Assembly: GCF_947498005.1 (NCBI RefSeq)
Contig: NZ_CANMIW010000004.1
Span: forward strand, 248,001 to 312,000
DNA length: 64,000 nt
DNA from: an uncultured Winogradskyella sp.
Lineage (GTDB): Bacteria; Bacteroidota; Bacteroidia; Flavobacteriales; Flavobacteriaceae
Reading direction: 5' to 3'
The position numbers were made by a program, and so were the translations under genes. The notes under the pieces are model-generated. The model saw nothing but the letters and a program-made list of their open reading frames with translations, had not been told where the DNA came from and searched no databases. How positions within the stretch are numbered: position 1 is the first letter of the stretch; every line of letters starts with the position of its first letter. This document shows positions 16,801 to 24,835 of this stretch, in pieces.

Positions 16801-17086
16801 AAAAGAAACTTGGGCTTTAATAAGTATTATGATATATGCTTTTGTTATTCACATGCGTTTAGTGCCAGGCTTAAGAGGTCGTTGGATCTATAGTTTAATG
16901 TCTATTGTGGCATATGGTAGTATTTTAATGACCTATTTTGGTGTTAATTTCTACTTGGCAGGTTTACACTCTTATGCTAGTGGAGACCAAATTTTAAGTG
17001 GAAAAGTAATTGCTATTGCTGTAGGTGTTATTGCCATACTTGGTTTTTTCTCTTATAGAAAAAGTAAGATTTACTATAAGAAATAA
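13838..17086 (+). CDS. Fused ResB-CcsA cytochrome c biogenesis protein
   Basis: A 1082-residue fusion of the two halves of the system II heme-attachment machine. Residues about 1-470 are ResB-like (Ccs1): three N-terminal helices, a large periplasmic beta-rich domain, and a return helix near FWGTYITYAGYMFLYFGLLAI. At about residues 475-490 a hydrophobic stretch reading like a signal peptide (MTMILLLFGLTGFAQ) precedes a His-rich segment HSEDDGHNHQD and a long periplasmic linker. Residues about 750-1080 are CcsA, with many helices and the tryptophan-rich heme-handling motif SWGRYWGWDPKETWAL, plus conserved His residues in the flanking helices (LHTIGLIWRWYLSGHAPW, HMRLV). It should deliver and attach heme to apocytochromes c at the periplasmic face. 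The fused form is usual in Bacteroidota. Confidence 0.93.
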   Translation: MQKKIANFLFSTKLTAFLFIAFAAAMATGTLLDRNMDTSPTPYTRTLIYGAWWFEAIMVFFVINFVGNIFRFRLYKKEKWATLILHLSFIFILLGAFITRYVGYEGIMPIREGETQNEFYSQKTYISGRIIGDYKINGQLQQRRVEEEVDFSHRLDNSFSETLDYGDTDVTIKLKELIQGAEKDVIPNETGKRYLKIVEAGNGAPHNHFLEDGTISSLHNVLVSLNKFEKDAINITETEEGLFIQSPYEGEYMTMATRATGKLFKDSIQPLILRSRYIIGNMQIVMPKPIIKGDFGVVKKSELLKNDTDGLILEVTANGETKEVGVLGGLGIPAEYEEFEVGGLELALKYGPKVLKLPFDVKLNDFIAEKYPGTEKAYSSYESKVTVLDREEGDFDYHIYMNHVLDHRGYRFFQANFDPDEKGTYLSVNHDFWGTYITYAGYMFLYFGLLAILFAKNTRFDDIRNRLKKIKAKKAKIMTMILLLFGLTGFAQQHSEDDGHNHQDRPVKEQIDSILRVHITPKEHAAEFSKMVIQDYSGRMMPIHTYSSEMLRGISHRDTYEEFNADQVFLSIQESPMLWYNVPIIYLTPRKADSIRTIIGVDKKVKHASLLDFFTERGVNKLDPYLSDAFNAKIPTGYQSQIKEVYGRLSLLSDAIEGRNIKIFPVPEDENNRWISSKDFRDEGFRDKIKDSLYGNFINNGFVAYLVTLNNAKQTGDYSKAEELLSGIKKTQQKYGSEVMLSDEKINSEIMYNDFDLFKRLYYMYMLVGALLFILIIVQIFKYKSKALKIAINIFMIVIALFFILHTIGLIWRWYLSGHAPWSDTYESMIYVAWSTMLFGFIVGITKRKNTSDKKASFLGKFSSSSLTVAAGAFVTSMILMIAHWSWLDPAIGNLQPVLQGYWLMIHVSVIVASYGPFTLGMILGAVALLLMIFTTKENKERMLVNIKELTIINEMALTVGLVMLTIGNFLGGMWANESWGRYWGWDPKETWALISIMIYAFVIHMRLVPGLRGRWIYSLMSIVAYGSILMTYFGVNFYLAGLHSYASGDQILSGKVIAIAVGVIAILGFFSYRKSKIYYKK

Positions 17087-17260
17087 TTGCTCTTTGTTAC
17101 GCATGGAGTTGGTCTTAACGTCAGCAGAACCTATCAAGTTTAGAATATAATTTATCTTAAATAATATTCTGCTTATTGTAAGTAAAATACCTATTTTGTT
17201 AATTAAAAACGTATTTTATCGTGTAAATATGGTTTTAATAGGGTTTTTTGTGATATTTTT

Positions 17261-17279
17261 ACTATGTTTAAACCATAGT
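17261..17279. repeat. Inverted repeat upstream of the T9SS cargo gene
   Basis: ACTATG and CATAGT form 6-base arms around a 7-base spacer, ending 28 bases before the ATG of the next gene. It could be an operator. No other feature is seen in the 221-base gap after the ResB-CcsA gene. Confidence 0.35.
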
Positions 17280-17307
17280 AGTACAATTCATTAAAACCCC
17301 AAATCTA

Positions 17308-18084
17308 ATGAGAACTATAGTATTAGGACTTATGCTTATGATGAGCATAACTTTTTCATTCGCACAAAACGAAATACAACGTGTTAGAGTTAATTTTGAA
17401 AATCCAGAAGGTTTTTCTAGACAGTTGTTATTAGGATTTGTGCCAGATAACTCAGCAACAGATGGATTGGACTATGGATATGATGCTATAAATATTGATG
17501 ATTTATCAAATGATTTAAATTGGATAATTGAGGACGAACGCTATGTGATACAAGGCGTAGGTGCTTTTAATGAAAATAAGTATTATCCACTTGGACTATT
17601 TTTGTCAAATTCTGGTGATGTGAAAATATCTCTACATGAGTTAGAGAATTTTGATGAAGTTATTGATGTGTATTTGTATGATTTAGAATTGGATGAATAT
17701 ACGTTATTAAATGATGTGGATTACCTCAATAGTTTAGCTGCTGAAACATATTTAGATAGATTCTTCATCACATTTTCAAATTCAGTTGGTGATACAATAA
17801 GTGAAGAAGTGCTATCCGTAACTCAAAATAATTTTGAAGAGTTAAAAATATGGCATTCATCATTTCAAAATGAATTACATATTGATGGTATTTCAAACGA
17901 TAACAATACTTTAAAAATAAGTTTATATACTGTCAATGGTAAACAAATTTGGCTAGATAACGTTGATCATACTACTTCAAATTCTATAATAGTTCCCACT
18001 TCAAATATTTCTACAGGTATTTACATTGTATCCTTAGAAACCGAGATTTCTTCTTATTCCTCTAAAGTTTATATTGAGAAATAA
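17308..18084 (+). CDS. T9SS type A sorting-domain protein
   Basis: A 258-residue exported protein. The signal peptide MRTIVLGLMLMMSITFSFA is clear, and the last 80 or so residues are a type A T9SS C-terminal sorting domain (VNGKQIWLDNVDHTTSNSI, then STGIYIVSLETEISSYSSKV and the terminal YIEK). The middle, about residues 20-170, begins IQRVRVNFENPEGFSRQLLLGF and is probably beta-sandwich but matches no family I recognise; it may sit at the cell surface or be released. It is presumably secreted through the T9SS and, like most type A cargo, may be anchored to surface lipopolysaccharide. Confidence 0.85.
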   Translation: MRTIVLGLMLMMSITFSFAQNEIQRVRVNFENPEGFSRQLLLGFVPDNSATDGLDYGYDAINIDDLSNDLNWIIEDERYVIQGVGAFNENKYYPLGLFLSNSGDVKISLHELENFDEVIDVYLYDLELDEYTLLNDVDYLNSLAAETYLDRFFITFSNSVGDTISEEVLSVTQNNFEELKIWHSSFQNELHIDGISNDNNTLKISLYTVNGKQIWLDNVDHTTSNSIIVPTSNISTGIYIVSLETEISSYSSKVYIEK

Positions 18085-18132
18085 GTTAGAGCAGACTATT
18101 TTTATTAATTTTATTCCATTAATAATTATACG

Positions 18133-19284
18133 ATGTCAGAGAATAAAAATCTTGGTTTAAACACCATTTGCGCACATATTGGAGAAGTAAAAGACGAACA
18201 GTTTAAAGGTGCAGTTTCGCCTATGTATTTAAGCTCGTCATATGAGTACTTAGATGTTGACGTGAAGCGTTATCCTCGTTATTTTAATACACCAAACCAA
18301 GAGTATTTAGCTAAGAAAATAGCAGCATTAGAAAATACGGAATCGGCTATGATTTTTGGATCGGGTATGGCAGCTATAAGTACCATGTTTTTAGCATTTT
18401 TAAAGCAAGGTGATCATTTAGTTGTGCAAAATACCTTGTATGGAGGAACTGTAAATTTTATAAAGGAAGAATTTCCTAAATATGGAATTGAGTATACCTT
18501 TACAAATGGTTATAAGGTTGAAGATTTCGAGGCTGTAATTCAAAGTAATACAAAATTAGTTCATATTGAAACGCCATCTAACCCCTTATTAACTATCACA
18601 GATATTAAGGCGATAGCCAAGTTAGGAAAATCTAAAGGCATCTTAACCTCTATAGATAATACATTTGCGTCACCTGTTAATCAAAAACCTATGGACCTAG
18701 GCATAGATATGGTTATGCACTCAGCAACCAAATATTTTGGAGGACATAGTGATATTTGTGCAGGCGCAGTAGCAAGTTCAGCAGAACATATAGAACGCAT
18801 TTGGAATGTTGGAAAAAATTTAGGAGGAAGCCTTAGTGATATGACCGTTTGGATGTTAGAACGCAGTATGAAAACTTTAGGATTACGCGTAAAAGCTCAG
18901 ACTAAAAATGCTTTAAAATTAGCCATATGGTTGAATAAGCACCCAAATGTTTCAAAAGTATATTATCCAGGATTAAAATCACATCCAGAATATAAATTAG
19001 CAAAATCCCAAATGAGTGGATTTGGAGCTATGCTATCATTTGAGTTGGTAGATGGTTTAGATTCTCAAAAATTTCAAAAGGCTTTACAACTAATAAAATC
19101 TTCAATGAGTTTGGCAGGCGTAGAGAGCACAGTCGTATCTCCACATTTAACGTCTCATGCTTTATTAACTCAAGAGGAACGCGATGCTGTTGGTATAACC
19201 GATCAGTTAGTACGTTTCTCAGTTGGTATTGAGACTATTAAAGATTTAAAGAAAGATATCAATCAAGCTATTGAGAATGCATAA
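18133..19284 (+). CDS. Cys/Met-metabolism PLP-dependent lyase or synthase
   Basis: A 383-residue fold-type I PLP enzyme of the cystathionine gamma-synthase/lyase and methionine gamma-lyase group. The PLP lysine is in HSATKYFGGHSDICAG, the phosphate-binding and substrate region includes GSGMAAISTMFLAFL and NTLYGGTVNFI, and GVESTVVSPHLTSHALLTQEERDAVGITDQLVRFSVGIE is the conserved C-terminal signature. The exact reaction (gamma-elimination or gamma-replacement on cystathionine, homoserine esters or methionine) cannot be fixed from sequence. It is cytoplasmic and tetrameric in its family. It lies 48 bases downstream of the T9SS cargo gene, with no obvious terminator between. Confidence 0.9.
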   Translation: MSENKNLGLNTICAHIGEVKDEQFKGAVSPMYLSSSYEYLDVDVKRYPRYFNTPNQEYLAKKIAALENTESAMIFGSGMAAISTMFLAFLKQGDHLVVQNTLYGGTVNFIKEEFPKYGIEYTFTNGYKVEDFEAVIQSNTKLVHIETPSNPLLTITDIKAIAKLGKSKGILTSIDNTFASPVNQKPMDLGIDMVMHSATKYFGGHSDICAGAVASSAEHIERIWNVGKNLGGSLSDMTVWMLERSMKTLGLRVKAQTKNALKLAIWLNKHPNVSKVYYPGLKSHPEYKLAKSQMSGFGAMLSFELVDGLDSQKFQKALQLIKSSMSLAGVESTVVSPHLTSHALLTQEERDAVGITDQLVRFSVGIETIKDLKKDINQAIENA

Positions 19285-19332
19285 TAAAGAGTTGAATTAA
19301 AATTGTCTTATTTAATAATTTTGAGATAATTT

Positions 19333-20016
19333 TTATGTTTTCTCTTTCCTTGAGTCAAATTTTAAATTAAGCTGAATCGATAGTCTGTTATAACTTTTCG
19401 TTTTAAAAGAATGTCTTGCATAACCAAATTCTGCTTTTATATTTTTATTAAAATTCACGCCTAGTCCAGAAAATATTCTGTTTTGCTGAAAATCGAATTC
19501 ATTTAAATAAAAGTGAATTTCATCATAAATTGAAACATAAAATGTATCATTTATTGGGATTTTTGATTTAAATCTATAGCGTAGTCTATGCTTCAAGATA
19601 GTTTCAGTTTCATATTCTAAAAACCGTTGTTCTAATCTAAATCGTTGTGATAATTTTATAGAATTTAATTTGTGATTAAATACTAATTGCTCTAAAATTC
19701 TATGTTCTTTAGTATGAGGCGTGTCATTGATTTCAAAAAAGGAATCAATATCACCATAAGCGTAACCTATTCCTATTGAGGTTTTAGTATTTAAATGATA
19801 TTTTGCACCAACAATAGCCAATAGTAAATGAGATCGTTCTGCTGGCAACTCATAATTCCAACTTGTTAAAGAACCAAATACGCTGTATTTATCGCTAATT
19901 CTGTTTGATAAGGTTATTTCGTACCAAGACCCTAATTCCTGCTCTCCAGTGCTTTGTGCTTCTAACTGAATTTGGTTAAATATAATGGCAACTAAAATAA
20001 ATATGTATTTTTTCAT
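19333..20016 (-). CDS. DUF2490 outer-membrane beta-barrel protein
   Basis: The chosen start, ATG 20016, gives MKKYIFILVAIIFNQIQLEAQ, a signal peptide. The mature region GEQELGSWYEITLSNRISDKY is the typical beginning of the DUF2490 family. Regular alternating beta strands (KLSQRFRLEQRFLEYETETILKHRLRYRFK) and a final aromatic-rich strand fit a small outer-membrane beta-barrel. Function is not known for the family. A longer reading starting at 20046 adds ten residues before the signal and is less likely. It lies just downstream of pckA, separated by a strong terminator. Confidence 0.85.
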   Translation of the reverse strand: MKKYIFILVAIIFNQIQLEAQSTGEQELGSWYEITLSNRISDKYSVFGSLTSWNYELPAERSHLLLAIVGAKYHLNTKTSIGIGYAYGDIDSFFEINDTPHTKEHRILEQLVFNHKLNSIKLSQRFRLEQRFLEYETETILKHRLRYRFKSKIPINDTFYVSIYDEIHFYLNEFDFQQNRIFSGLGVNFNKNIKAEFGYARHSFKTKSYNRLSIQLNLKFDSRKEKT

Positions 20017-20031
20017 AATTCTATATGTAAT

Positions 20032-20060
20032 AAAAAAAGAGCCCATTTAAGGGCTCTTTT
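20032..20060 (-). terminator. Intrinsic terminator of pckA
   Basis: AAAGAGCCC and GGGCTCTTT form a perfect 9-base stem with an ATTTAA loop. The minus-strand RNA ends in a U-run, 13 bases after the pckA stop codon. The structure also has a short T-run on the other strand, so it may work both ways. Confidence 0.9.
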
Positions 20061-20073
20061 AGCTCATGGAAAT

Positions 20074-21711
20074 TTAAATATGATCGTGTAAATGATGATG
20101 TTCATCAATTAGCGGTCCACCTTCTATGATTTGTTCTGAAGCTTCACTTGCGAACTTTTCAAAATTTAGATGAAATGAATGCGCCAGTTGTATTGATTTG
20201 CTGATATATTGTCCTTTGTCTTCCCAAGTGTTCATAGGATCTAATAAATTATCTGGTACGTTAGGACAAGATTTTGGCATAAATAATCCGAAAATAGGAT
20301 GCTGATTATACTCTACATTATCTAATTCGCCATTAAGAATAGCCGAAATCATAGCTCTTGTATACTTTAATTTTATACGTGCACCAATGCCATAAGGGCC
20401 AGCACTCCAACCGGTATTTATGAGCCAAACATTAACACCTGCATCTTGCATTTTTTTACTTAGCATCTCAGCATAAACAGAAGGATGCAAAGGCATAAAT
20501 GGTTCGCCGAAACATGCAGAGAATGATGGAACAGGTTCTGTAATACCAGCTTCTGTACCAGCAACTTTTGCCGTATAACCAGAAATAAAATGATATGCTG
20601 CTTGACCAGGAGTTAATTTTGAAACAGGAGGTAAAACACCAAAAGCATCTGCCGTTAAAAAGAAAATATTCTTAGGATTACCTGCATATGATGGGTTTTG
20701 AATATTATCTATATGATAAATAGGATAGCTTACACGCGTGTTTTGTGTAATGGTACTGTCCATATAATCAACGTCTCCATTTTCTTTGAAAACAACATTT
20801 TCAAGAATAGCTCCGGGTTTAATAGCTCTAAAGATATCAGGTTCTTTATCTTCAGATAGGTCAATAACTTTAGCGTAGCAACCTCCTTCAAAATTGAAGA
20901 TAGTGTTGTTTGCTGTCCAGCCATGTTCATCATCTCCAATTAACTTTCGTGTAGGATCTGCAGAAAGTGTGGTTTTACCAGTACCAGATAATCCAAAGAA
21001 AATTGCAGTATCTCCAGCTTCACCAACGTTGGCAGAGCAGTGCATTGGTAAAACATTTTTCTCAACTGGAAGAATAAAATTTAAAGAAGAAAATATTCCT
21101 TTTTTAATTTCGCCAGTATAGCCAGATCCACCGACTAAAGCAATTTTTTTAGAAAAATTAAGAATTGAAAAATTACCCTGTCTTAAGTCTACTGCTTTAG
21201 GATTTGGTGCCTCATAACCTGGCGCACAAAGTACTAACCAGTCTTCCTCAAAATTTTCTAATTCGGAGTCCTCTGATCTTAAAAACATATTGTAAGTAAA
21301 CATGTTAGACCAAGGATATTCAGTAACTGTTCTCACATTAGTTTTAAATTCTGGATCTGCACAGACATATGCATCTCTAACATAAATTTCTTTTTCACTT
21401 AAAAAGTTGACAATTTCCGCTTGTAAATGATCAAAATTTTCTGGAGATATAGCCTTATTGGTTTTTCCCCACCAAACTTTGTTTTCTGTGTAATCATCTT
21501 TTACTATAAAACGATCTTGAGGAGATCGACCAGTAAATTTCCCTGTGTTGATTGCTAAAGTTCCGTTAGCTGTTTCTGTTCCCATTCCTTTTTTTACAGT
21601 AATGGCTTGTAACTCTTCTGGACTTAAATTCCACTTTGCAATGGCATTCTTTATTCCATACTTTGTTAAGTCTCTAGACTTTCTTGCTGATGTGTTTAAT
21701 AAAGTTTCCAT
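20074..21711 (-). CDS. pckA: Phosphoenolpyruvate carboxykinase (ATP)
   Basis: A 545-residue ATP-dependent PEPCK that converts oxaloacetate and ATP to phosphoenolpyruvate, CO2 and ADP, the first committed step of gluconeogenesis. The kinase-1a P-loop is FGLSGTGKTTLSADPTRKL, followed by GDDEHGW (Mg2+/Mn2+-binding Asp) and NFEGGCYAK. The metal site His is in MHCSANVG, and the substrate-binding NTGKFTGRSPQDRF block is near the N-terminus. The C-terminal WLINTGWSAGPYGIGARIKL block is also conserved. Length is normal. The SLC13 carboxylate transporter gene upstream suggests a link to dicarboxylate use. Confidence 0.97.
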   Translation of the reverse strand: METLLNTSARKSRDLTKYGIKNAIAKWNLSPEELQAITVKKGMGTETANGTLAINTGKFTGRSPQDRFIVKDDYTENKVWWGKTNKAISPENFDHLQAEIVNFLSEKEIYVRDAYVCADPEFKTNVRTVTEYPWSNMFTYNMFLRSEDSELENFEEDWLVLCAPGYEAPNPKAVDLRQGNFSILNFSKKIALVGGSGYTGEIKKGIFSSLNFILPVEKNVLPMHCSANVGEAGDTAIFFGLSGTGKTTLSADPTRKLIGDDEHGWTANNTIFNFEGGCYAKVIDLSEDKEPDIFRAIKPGAILENVVFKENGDVDYMDSTITQNTRVSYPIYHIDNIQNPSYAGNPKNIFFLTADAFGVLPPVSKLTPGQAAYHFISGYTAKVAGTEAGITEPVPSFSACFGEPFMPLHPSVYAEMLSKKMQDAGVNVWLINTGWSAGPYGIGARIKLKYTRAMISAILNGELDNVEYNQHPIFGLFMPKSCPNVPDNLLDPMNTWEDKGQYISKSIQLAHSFHLNFEKFASEASEQIIEGGPLIDEHHHLHDHI

Positions 21712-21740
21712 GATAATATTTTTTTAATTCGACATTCGAT

Positions 21741-23621
21741 TTAAAACGGCCATATTAATGGCACTAATAATAATGAGGTTATTAAGAAGAGTAGGAGCAA
21801 TGGCGCACCTACTTTTAAATAGTCCATAAATTTGTATCCACCTGCAGTCATAACCATAGCATTAGTTGTGGTTCCAACAGGTGTTAAAAAGGCTGTTGAA
21901 GCGCTAATAGCAACTACTATCATAAATGGAGCTGCTGAAATATTAAGAGAGTTTGCAGCAATAATTACAATAGGAGCCATAAGTACTGCAGTCGCAGAAT
22001 TGTTAATTACTTGACTAAATGATGTGGTTAGTAAAAAAACGCCAGCAAGCAATACAACAGGATGTAAACTCCCTAGAGTACTTACTAAGCCATTAGCAAT
22101 AAGTTCAGCTGTTCCGGTTTTTTGAAGCGCAATTCCCATTGGTATCATTGCGGCAATCATTACCACGCTAATCCAACTAATACCTTTGTAAGCTTTAGCA
22201 ATAGGAACACAGCCTGTGATAAGTATAATACCTGCGGAAATTAACGAAGCAATCGCACCAGGAACTATTTTAAAAACTAACATTACAATCATTAGAACTA
22301 ACGATAATAAAGCGATATAGGATTTAGTTGTTAGGTTAGTTACCGTTTTTGCCATGCCTTCTGGACTACCACAAATTACTAAATGTTCATAATGCTTTTT
22401 TAGATCATCAATAGCACTCCATTCACCACGAATTAAAAAGGCATCACCAGCTTTAACAGTAATTTCATTTCCTATTAATGGGCTATTATTTCTAGATGCA
22501 GCCATTAACTGTACATTGTAGCGTTCAAATAAGTGACTCGACTTAATTTTTTTACCAACCCAAGCAGATTGAGGTGTAACCAATACTTCCGTCATACCAA
22601 CTTCTTGATTAATTAAGTTGTCACGTAGTTCATTCTCAATAGGATCTAATGGTAATAGCCCTAATCTAAATGTTATCATTAAAGCATTTATAGCTTCAGT
22701 ATCACCTTTAACGGTAATAATATCGTGATATAAAAATTCAGTATCATCTGTAGGTAATTCAATAAATGGACTATTGCCTTTTAAACGATTAGGATGTCTA
22801 CGTTTAATACGAAGAATTGAAACACCATGTTTGTTTTCAAAATCCCAATCGCCAAGTTTTGTATTTAAAAAAGGAGACACAGATCTCACTCTTAATCTGT
22901 AATATTCACCGTCTACTTTATAGGCCTCAATCCATTGGTGTAATGTTGTACTAATGTTTACAGGTTTGTTATTTGTTTTATTCTTTGGTAATAATTTATA
23001 GCCAATAAATCTAAAATAGAGAAGTGCTATTATTAAAAGTGGAAGGCCAATAAGTCCAAATTCAAAAAAAGAAAAACCTTCTAAACCACTTTCTATCATT
23101 GTATTATTTACAATAATATTTGGTGGTGTACCAGTTAATGTAAGTAAACCACCAGTGTTAGAACCAAATGCAACAGGCATTAATAACTTTGAAGGCAACG
23201 TGCCTATACTCCAAGCAGAAGCAATTGTAACAGGCATTAATGTCGCTACAGTACCAGTATTACTAACTACTCCAGAGAGTAAACCAGACCCTAATGTTGT
23301 GATAAGTAAAAGCTTTACTTTACTTTTTCCAGCTAGTTTTATAAATTTTTCTCCTGCTAAGGCTGTCCAACCTGTTTGAGATAGTCCTTCACCTATAATA
23401 AATAAAGCAGCAATCATAATTACGGTAGGGTTGCTAAAGCCACTCAATGTTTCTGGCAAATCTAAAATGCCAAAAATGAAAAGACTTAACATTGAAATAA
23501 GCGCGATAATGTCTGGTGTAAATTTTCCCCAAATAAAAAGTGAAATAGTGATGACTAGGATGGCTATCATTAAGCTCATAAGGATTTTGTTTTTCTGATT
23601 ACAGTGTAAAGGTAGAGTCAT
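21741..23621 (-). CDS. SLC13/DASS-type transporter with RCK_C domains
   Basis: A 626-residue inner-membrane transporter. The first six helices (about residues 15-210) and the last block (about 420-625) are of the divalent anion:Na+ symporter fold, with SNTGTVATLMPVTIASAW and NNSATAVLMAPIVIIAA as the paired SNT/NNS-type substrate-binding motifs. A cytoplasmic insert at about 215-410 holds two TrkA-C (RCK_C) regulatory domains (YRLRVRSVSPFLNTKLGDWDF and LINQEVGMTEVLVTPQSAWVGKKI). The substrate is probably a dicarboxylate or sulfate. Start ATG 23621 is chosen; ATG 23579 would also leave an intact first helix. It is 29 bases upstream of pckA, suggesting one transcript. Confidence 0.88.
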   Translation of the reverse strand: MTLPLHCNQKNKILMSLMIAILVITISLFIWGKFTPDIIALISMLSLFIFGILDLPETLSGFSNPTVIMIAALFIIGEGLSQTGWTALAGEKFIKLAGKSKVKLLLITTLGSGLLSGVVSNTGTVATLMPVTIASAWSIGTLPSKLLMPVAFGSNTGGLLTLTGTPPNIIVNNTMIESGLEGFSFFEFGLIGLPLLIIALLYFRFIGYKLLPKNKTNNKPVNISTTLHQWIEAYKVDGEYYRLRVRSVSPFLNTKLGDWDFENKHGVSILRIKRRHPNRLKGNSPFIELPTDDTEFLYHDIITVKGDTEAINALMITFRLGLLPLDPIENELRDNLINQEVGMTEVLVTPQSAWVGKKIKSSHLFERYNVQLMAASRNNSPLIGNEITVKAGDAFLIRGEWSAIDDLKKHYEHLVICGSPEGMAKTVTNLTTKSYIALLSLVLMIVMLVFKIVPGAIASLISAGIILITGCVPIAKAYKGISWISVVMIAAMIPMGIALQKTGTAELIANGLVSTLGSLHPVVLLAGVFLLTTSFSQVINNSATAVLMAPIVIIAANSLNISAAPFMIVVAISASTAFLTPVGTTTNAMVMTAGGYKFMDYLKVGAPLLLLFLITSLLLVPLIWPF

Positions 23622-23635
23622 AAAAAGCCAATAAT

Positions 23636-23651
23636 TATGACGAAAGTCATA
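23636..23651 (-). repeat. Hairpin in the SLC13 gene leader
   Basis: TATGAC and GTCATA form a perfect 6-base stem with a GAAA loop, 15 bases upstream of the ATG. It may be an operator or a stabilising leader hairpin. The other 200 bases up to the bshB1 gene hold its candidate promoter and nothing else seen. Confidence 0.35.
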
Positions 23652-23747
23652 CTTTAGTGCTATTGCGATTTTTTCATTTTTACATAGCGATTTTTGAAAA
23701 AACGACAGTTTATATTAAACGAAACCGATTGCGAAATAAAAACAAAG

Positions 23748-23777
23748 CTGTTTTTTATCTACTTTTTAATATTTTTG
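23748..23777 (+). promoter_or_regulatory. Candidate promoter of bshB1
   Basis: CTG, 19 bases, then TATTTTTG (23770-23777), one mismatch from the full TTG-N19-TAnnTTTG consensus. It is 88 bases upstream of the ATG. Confidence 0.5.
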
Positions 23778-23865
23778 ATAATTAGAAATAGTTAAATGAT
23801 GAGAAAAAGATCTATACGTATGGTATTTGATGCTTCATTTAACTTCACAATTAAGATAAGAAAGA

Positions 23866-24588
23866 ATGAAATTAGACATATTAGCCATTGGAGCTCATCC
23901 TGATGATGTTGAGTTAGGATGTGGTGCAACATTAGCAAAAGAAGTTTCTAATGGTAAGAAAGTTGGGATTATTGACTTAACTAGAGGCGAATTAGGAACT
24001 AGAGGCACTGCAGAAACGAGAGATAAAGAAGCAGCAGATGCGGCTAAAATTTTAGGAGTTCATTCTCGAATTAATATGCGTTTTGCTGATGGTTTCTTTG
24101 TCAATGATAGACAACATCAGTTAGAGCTTATTAAGATGATTCGTTTTAATAAACCAGAGGTTATTATTTGCAATGCAGTTGATGATAGGCATATTGATCA
24201 TCCTAAAGGCAGCCAATTAGTCAGTGATGCTTGTTTTTTAAGTGGATTAAAAAAGATTGTAACTACTTATAATGATGAAAAAACTGAACAAGAGCCTTGG
24301 CGACCAAAAACGATTTATCATTATATTCAATGGAAAGATCTTGAACCAGATGTAGTTGTAGATGTTACAGGTTATATGGATAAAAAGGTTGATGCAGTAT
24401 TGGCTTATAAAACTCAGTTTTTTGATCCAGATAGTAAAGAACCAGAAACACCTATCTCAAGTAAGAACTTTACAGATAGTGTAGATTACCGAGCAAGAAA
24501 TTTAGGGCGATTAATTGGAGTGGAACATGCTGAGGGTTACACTGTTGAGCGCTATGTTGCAGTAGATTCATTATTTGACTTAAAATAA
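23866..24588 (+). CDS. bshB1: Bacillithiol biosynthesis deacetylase BshB1
   Basis: A 240-residue zinc-dependent LmbE-fold N-deacetylase. It removes the acetyl group from N-acetylglucosaminyl-malate to give glucosaminyl-malate, the second step in bacillithiol synthesis. The zinc motif AHPDDVELGCGAT is near the N-terminus, with the third ligand in DRHIDHPKGSQL. DLTRGELGTRGTAETRDKEA is strongly conserved in the BshB1 branch. Bacillithiol production is known in Bacteroidota as well as in Firmicutes, so the identification fits. Cytoplasmic, single gene with its own candidate promoter; the other two bsh genes are not in this window. Confidence 0.93.
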   Translation: MKLDILAIGAHPDDVELGCGATLAKEVSNGKKVGIIDLTRGELGTRGTAETRDKEAADAAKILGVHSRINMRFADGFFVNDRQHQLELIKMIRFNKPEVIICNAVDDRHIDHPKGSQLVSDACFLSGLKKIVTTYNDEKTEQEPWRPKTIYHYIQWKDLEPDVVVDVTGYMDKKVDAVLAYKTQFFDPDSKEPETPISSKNFTDSVDYRARNLGRLIGVEHAEGYTVERYVAVDSLFDLK

Positions 24589-24601
24589 GTTAAAAAACAC
24601 T

Positions 24602-24631
24602 TTGTAGAAAAATGTAAATATTTTACATTTG
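24602..24631 (+). promoter_or_regulatory. Promoter of tRNA-His
   Basis: TTG (24602-24604), exactly 19 bases, then TACATTTG (24624-24631), a perfect match to the Bacteroidota primary-sigma consensus. It ends 16 bases before the tRNA. Confidence 0.8.
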
Positions 24632-24647
24632 CAATCCAATTTAAAAT

Positions 24648-24723
24648 GGTGGTTGTAGCTCAGCTGGTTAGAGCGTCGGTTTGTGGTACCGAAAGTCGCC
24701 GGTTCGAACCCGGTCTTCCACCC
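24648..24723 (+). tRNA. tRNA-His (GTG)
   Basis: A cloverleaf folds with a 7-base anticodon loop TTGTGGT on a 5-base stem (TCGGT/ACCGA), so the anticodon is GTG for histidine. The D arm (TAGCTCAGCTGGTTAGAGC) and T arm (GCCGG/CCGGT with TTCGAAC loop) are standard, and the extra G at -1, opposite C73, is the histidine identity feature. Two T-T pairings appear in the acceptor stem (5:68 and 6:67), an oddity discussed among the findings. The encoded 3' end reads CCCA rather than a full extra CCA. A strong terminator follows. Confidence 0.95.
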
Positions 24724-24730
24724 AAAAGAC

Positions 24731-24760
24731 AAAGCTTCTCTGAAAAGAGAAGCTTTTTTT
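24731..24760 (+). terminator. Intrinsic terminator after tRNA-His
   Basis: AAAGCTTCTCT and AGAGAAGCTTT make an 11-base perfect stem with a GAAA tetraloop, followed by more T residues. It starts 7 bases after the tRNA. Confidence 0.93.
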
Positions 24761-24778
24761 GTTAATATAACTTAGCAT

Positions 24779-24811
24779 AAAAAAAAGCCCTTCAAATAAA
24801 TGAAAGGCTTT
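24779..24811 (-). terminator. Intrinsic terminator of the M28 peptidase gene
   Basis: On the minus strand an 11-base stem (with one G-U pair) around a 6-base loop is followed by a run of eight U residues. It lies 25 bases past the peptidase stop codon. Confidence 0.85.
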
Positions 24812-24835
24812 AATAAGTGAGACGCACTATATATT

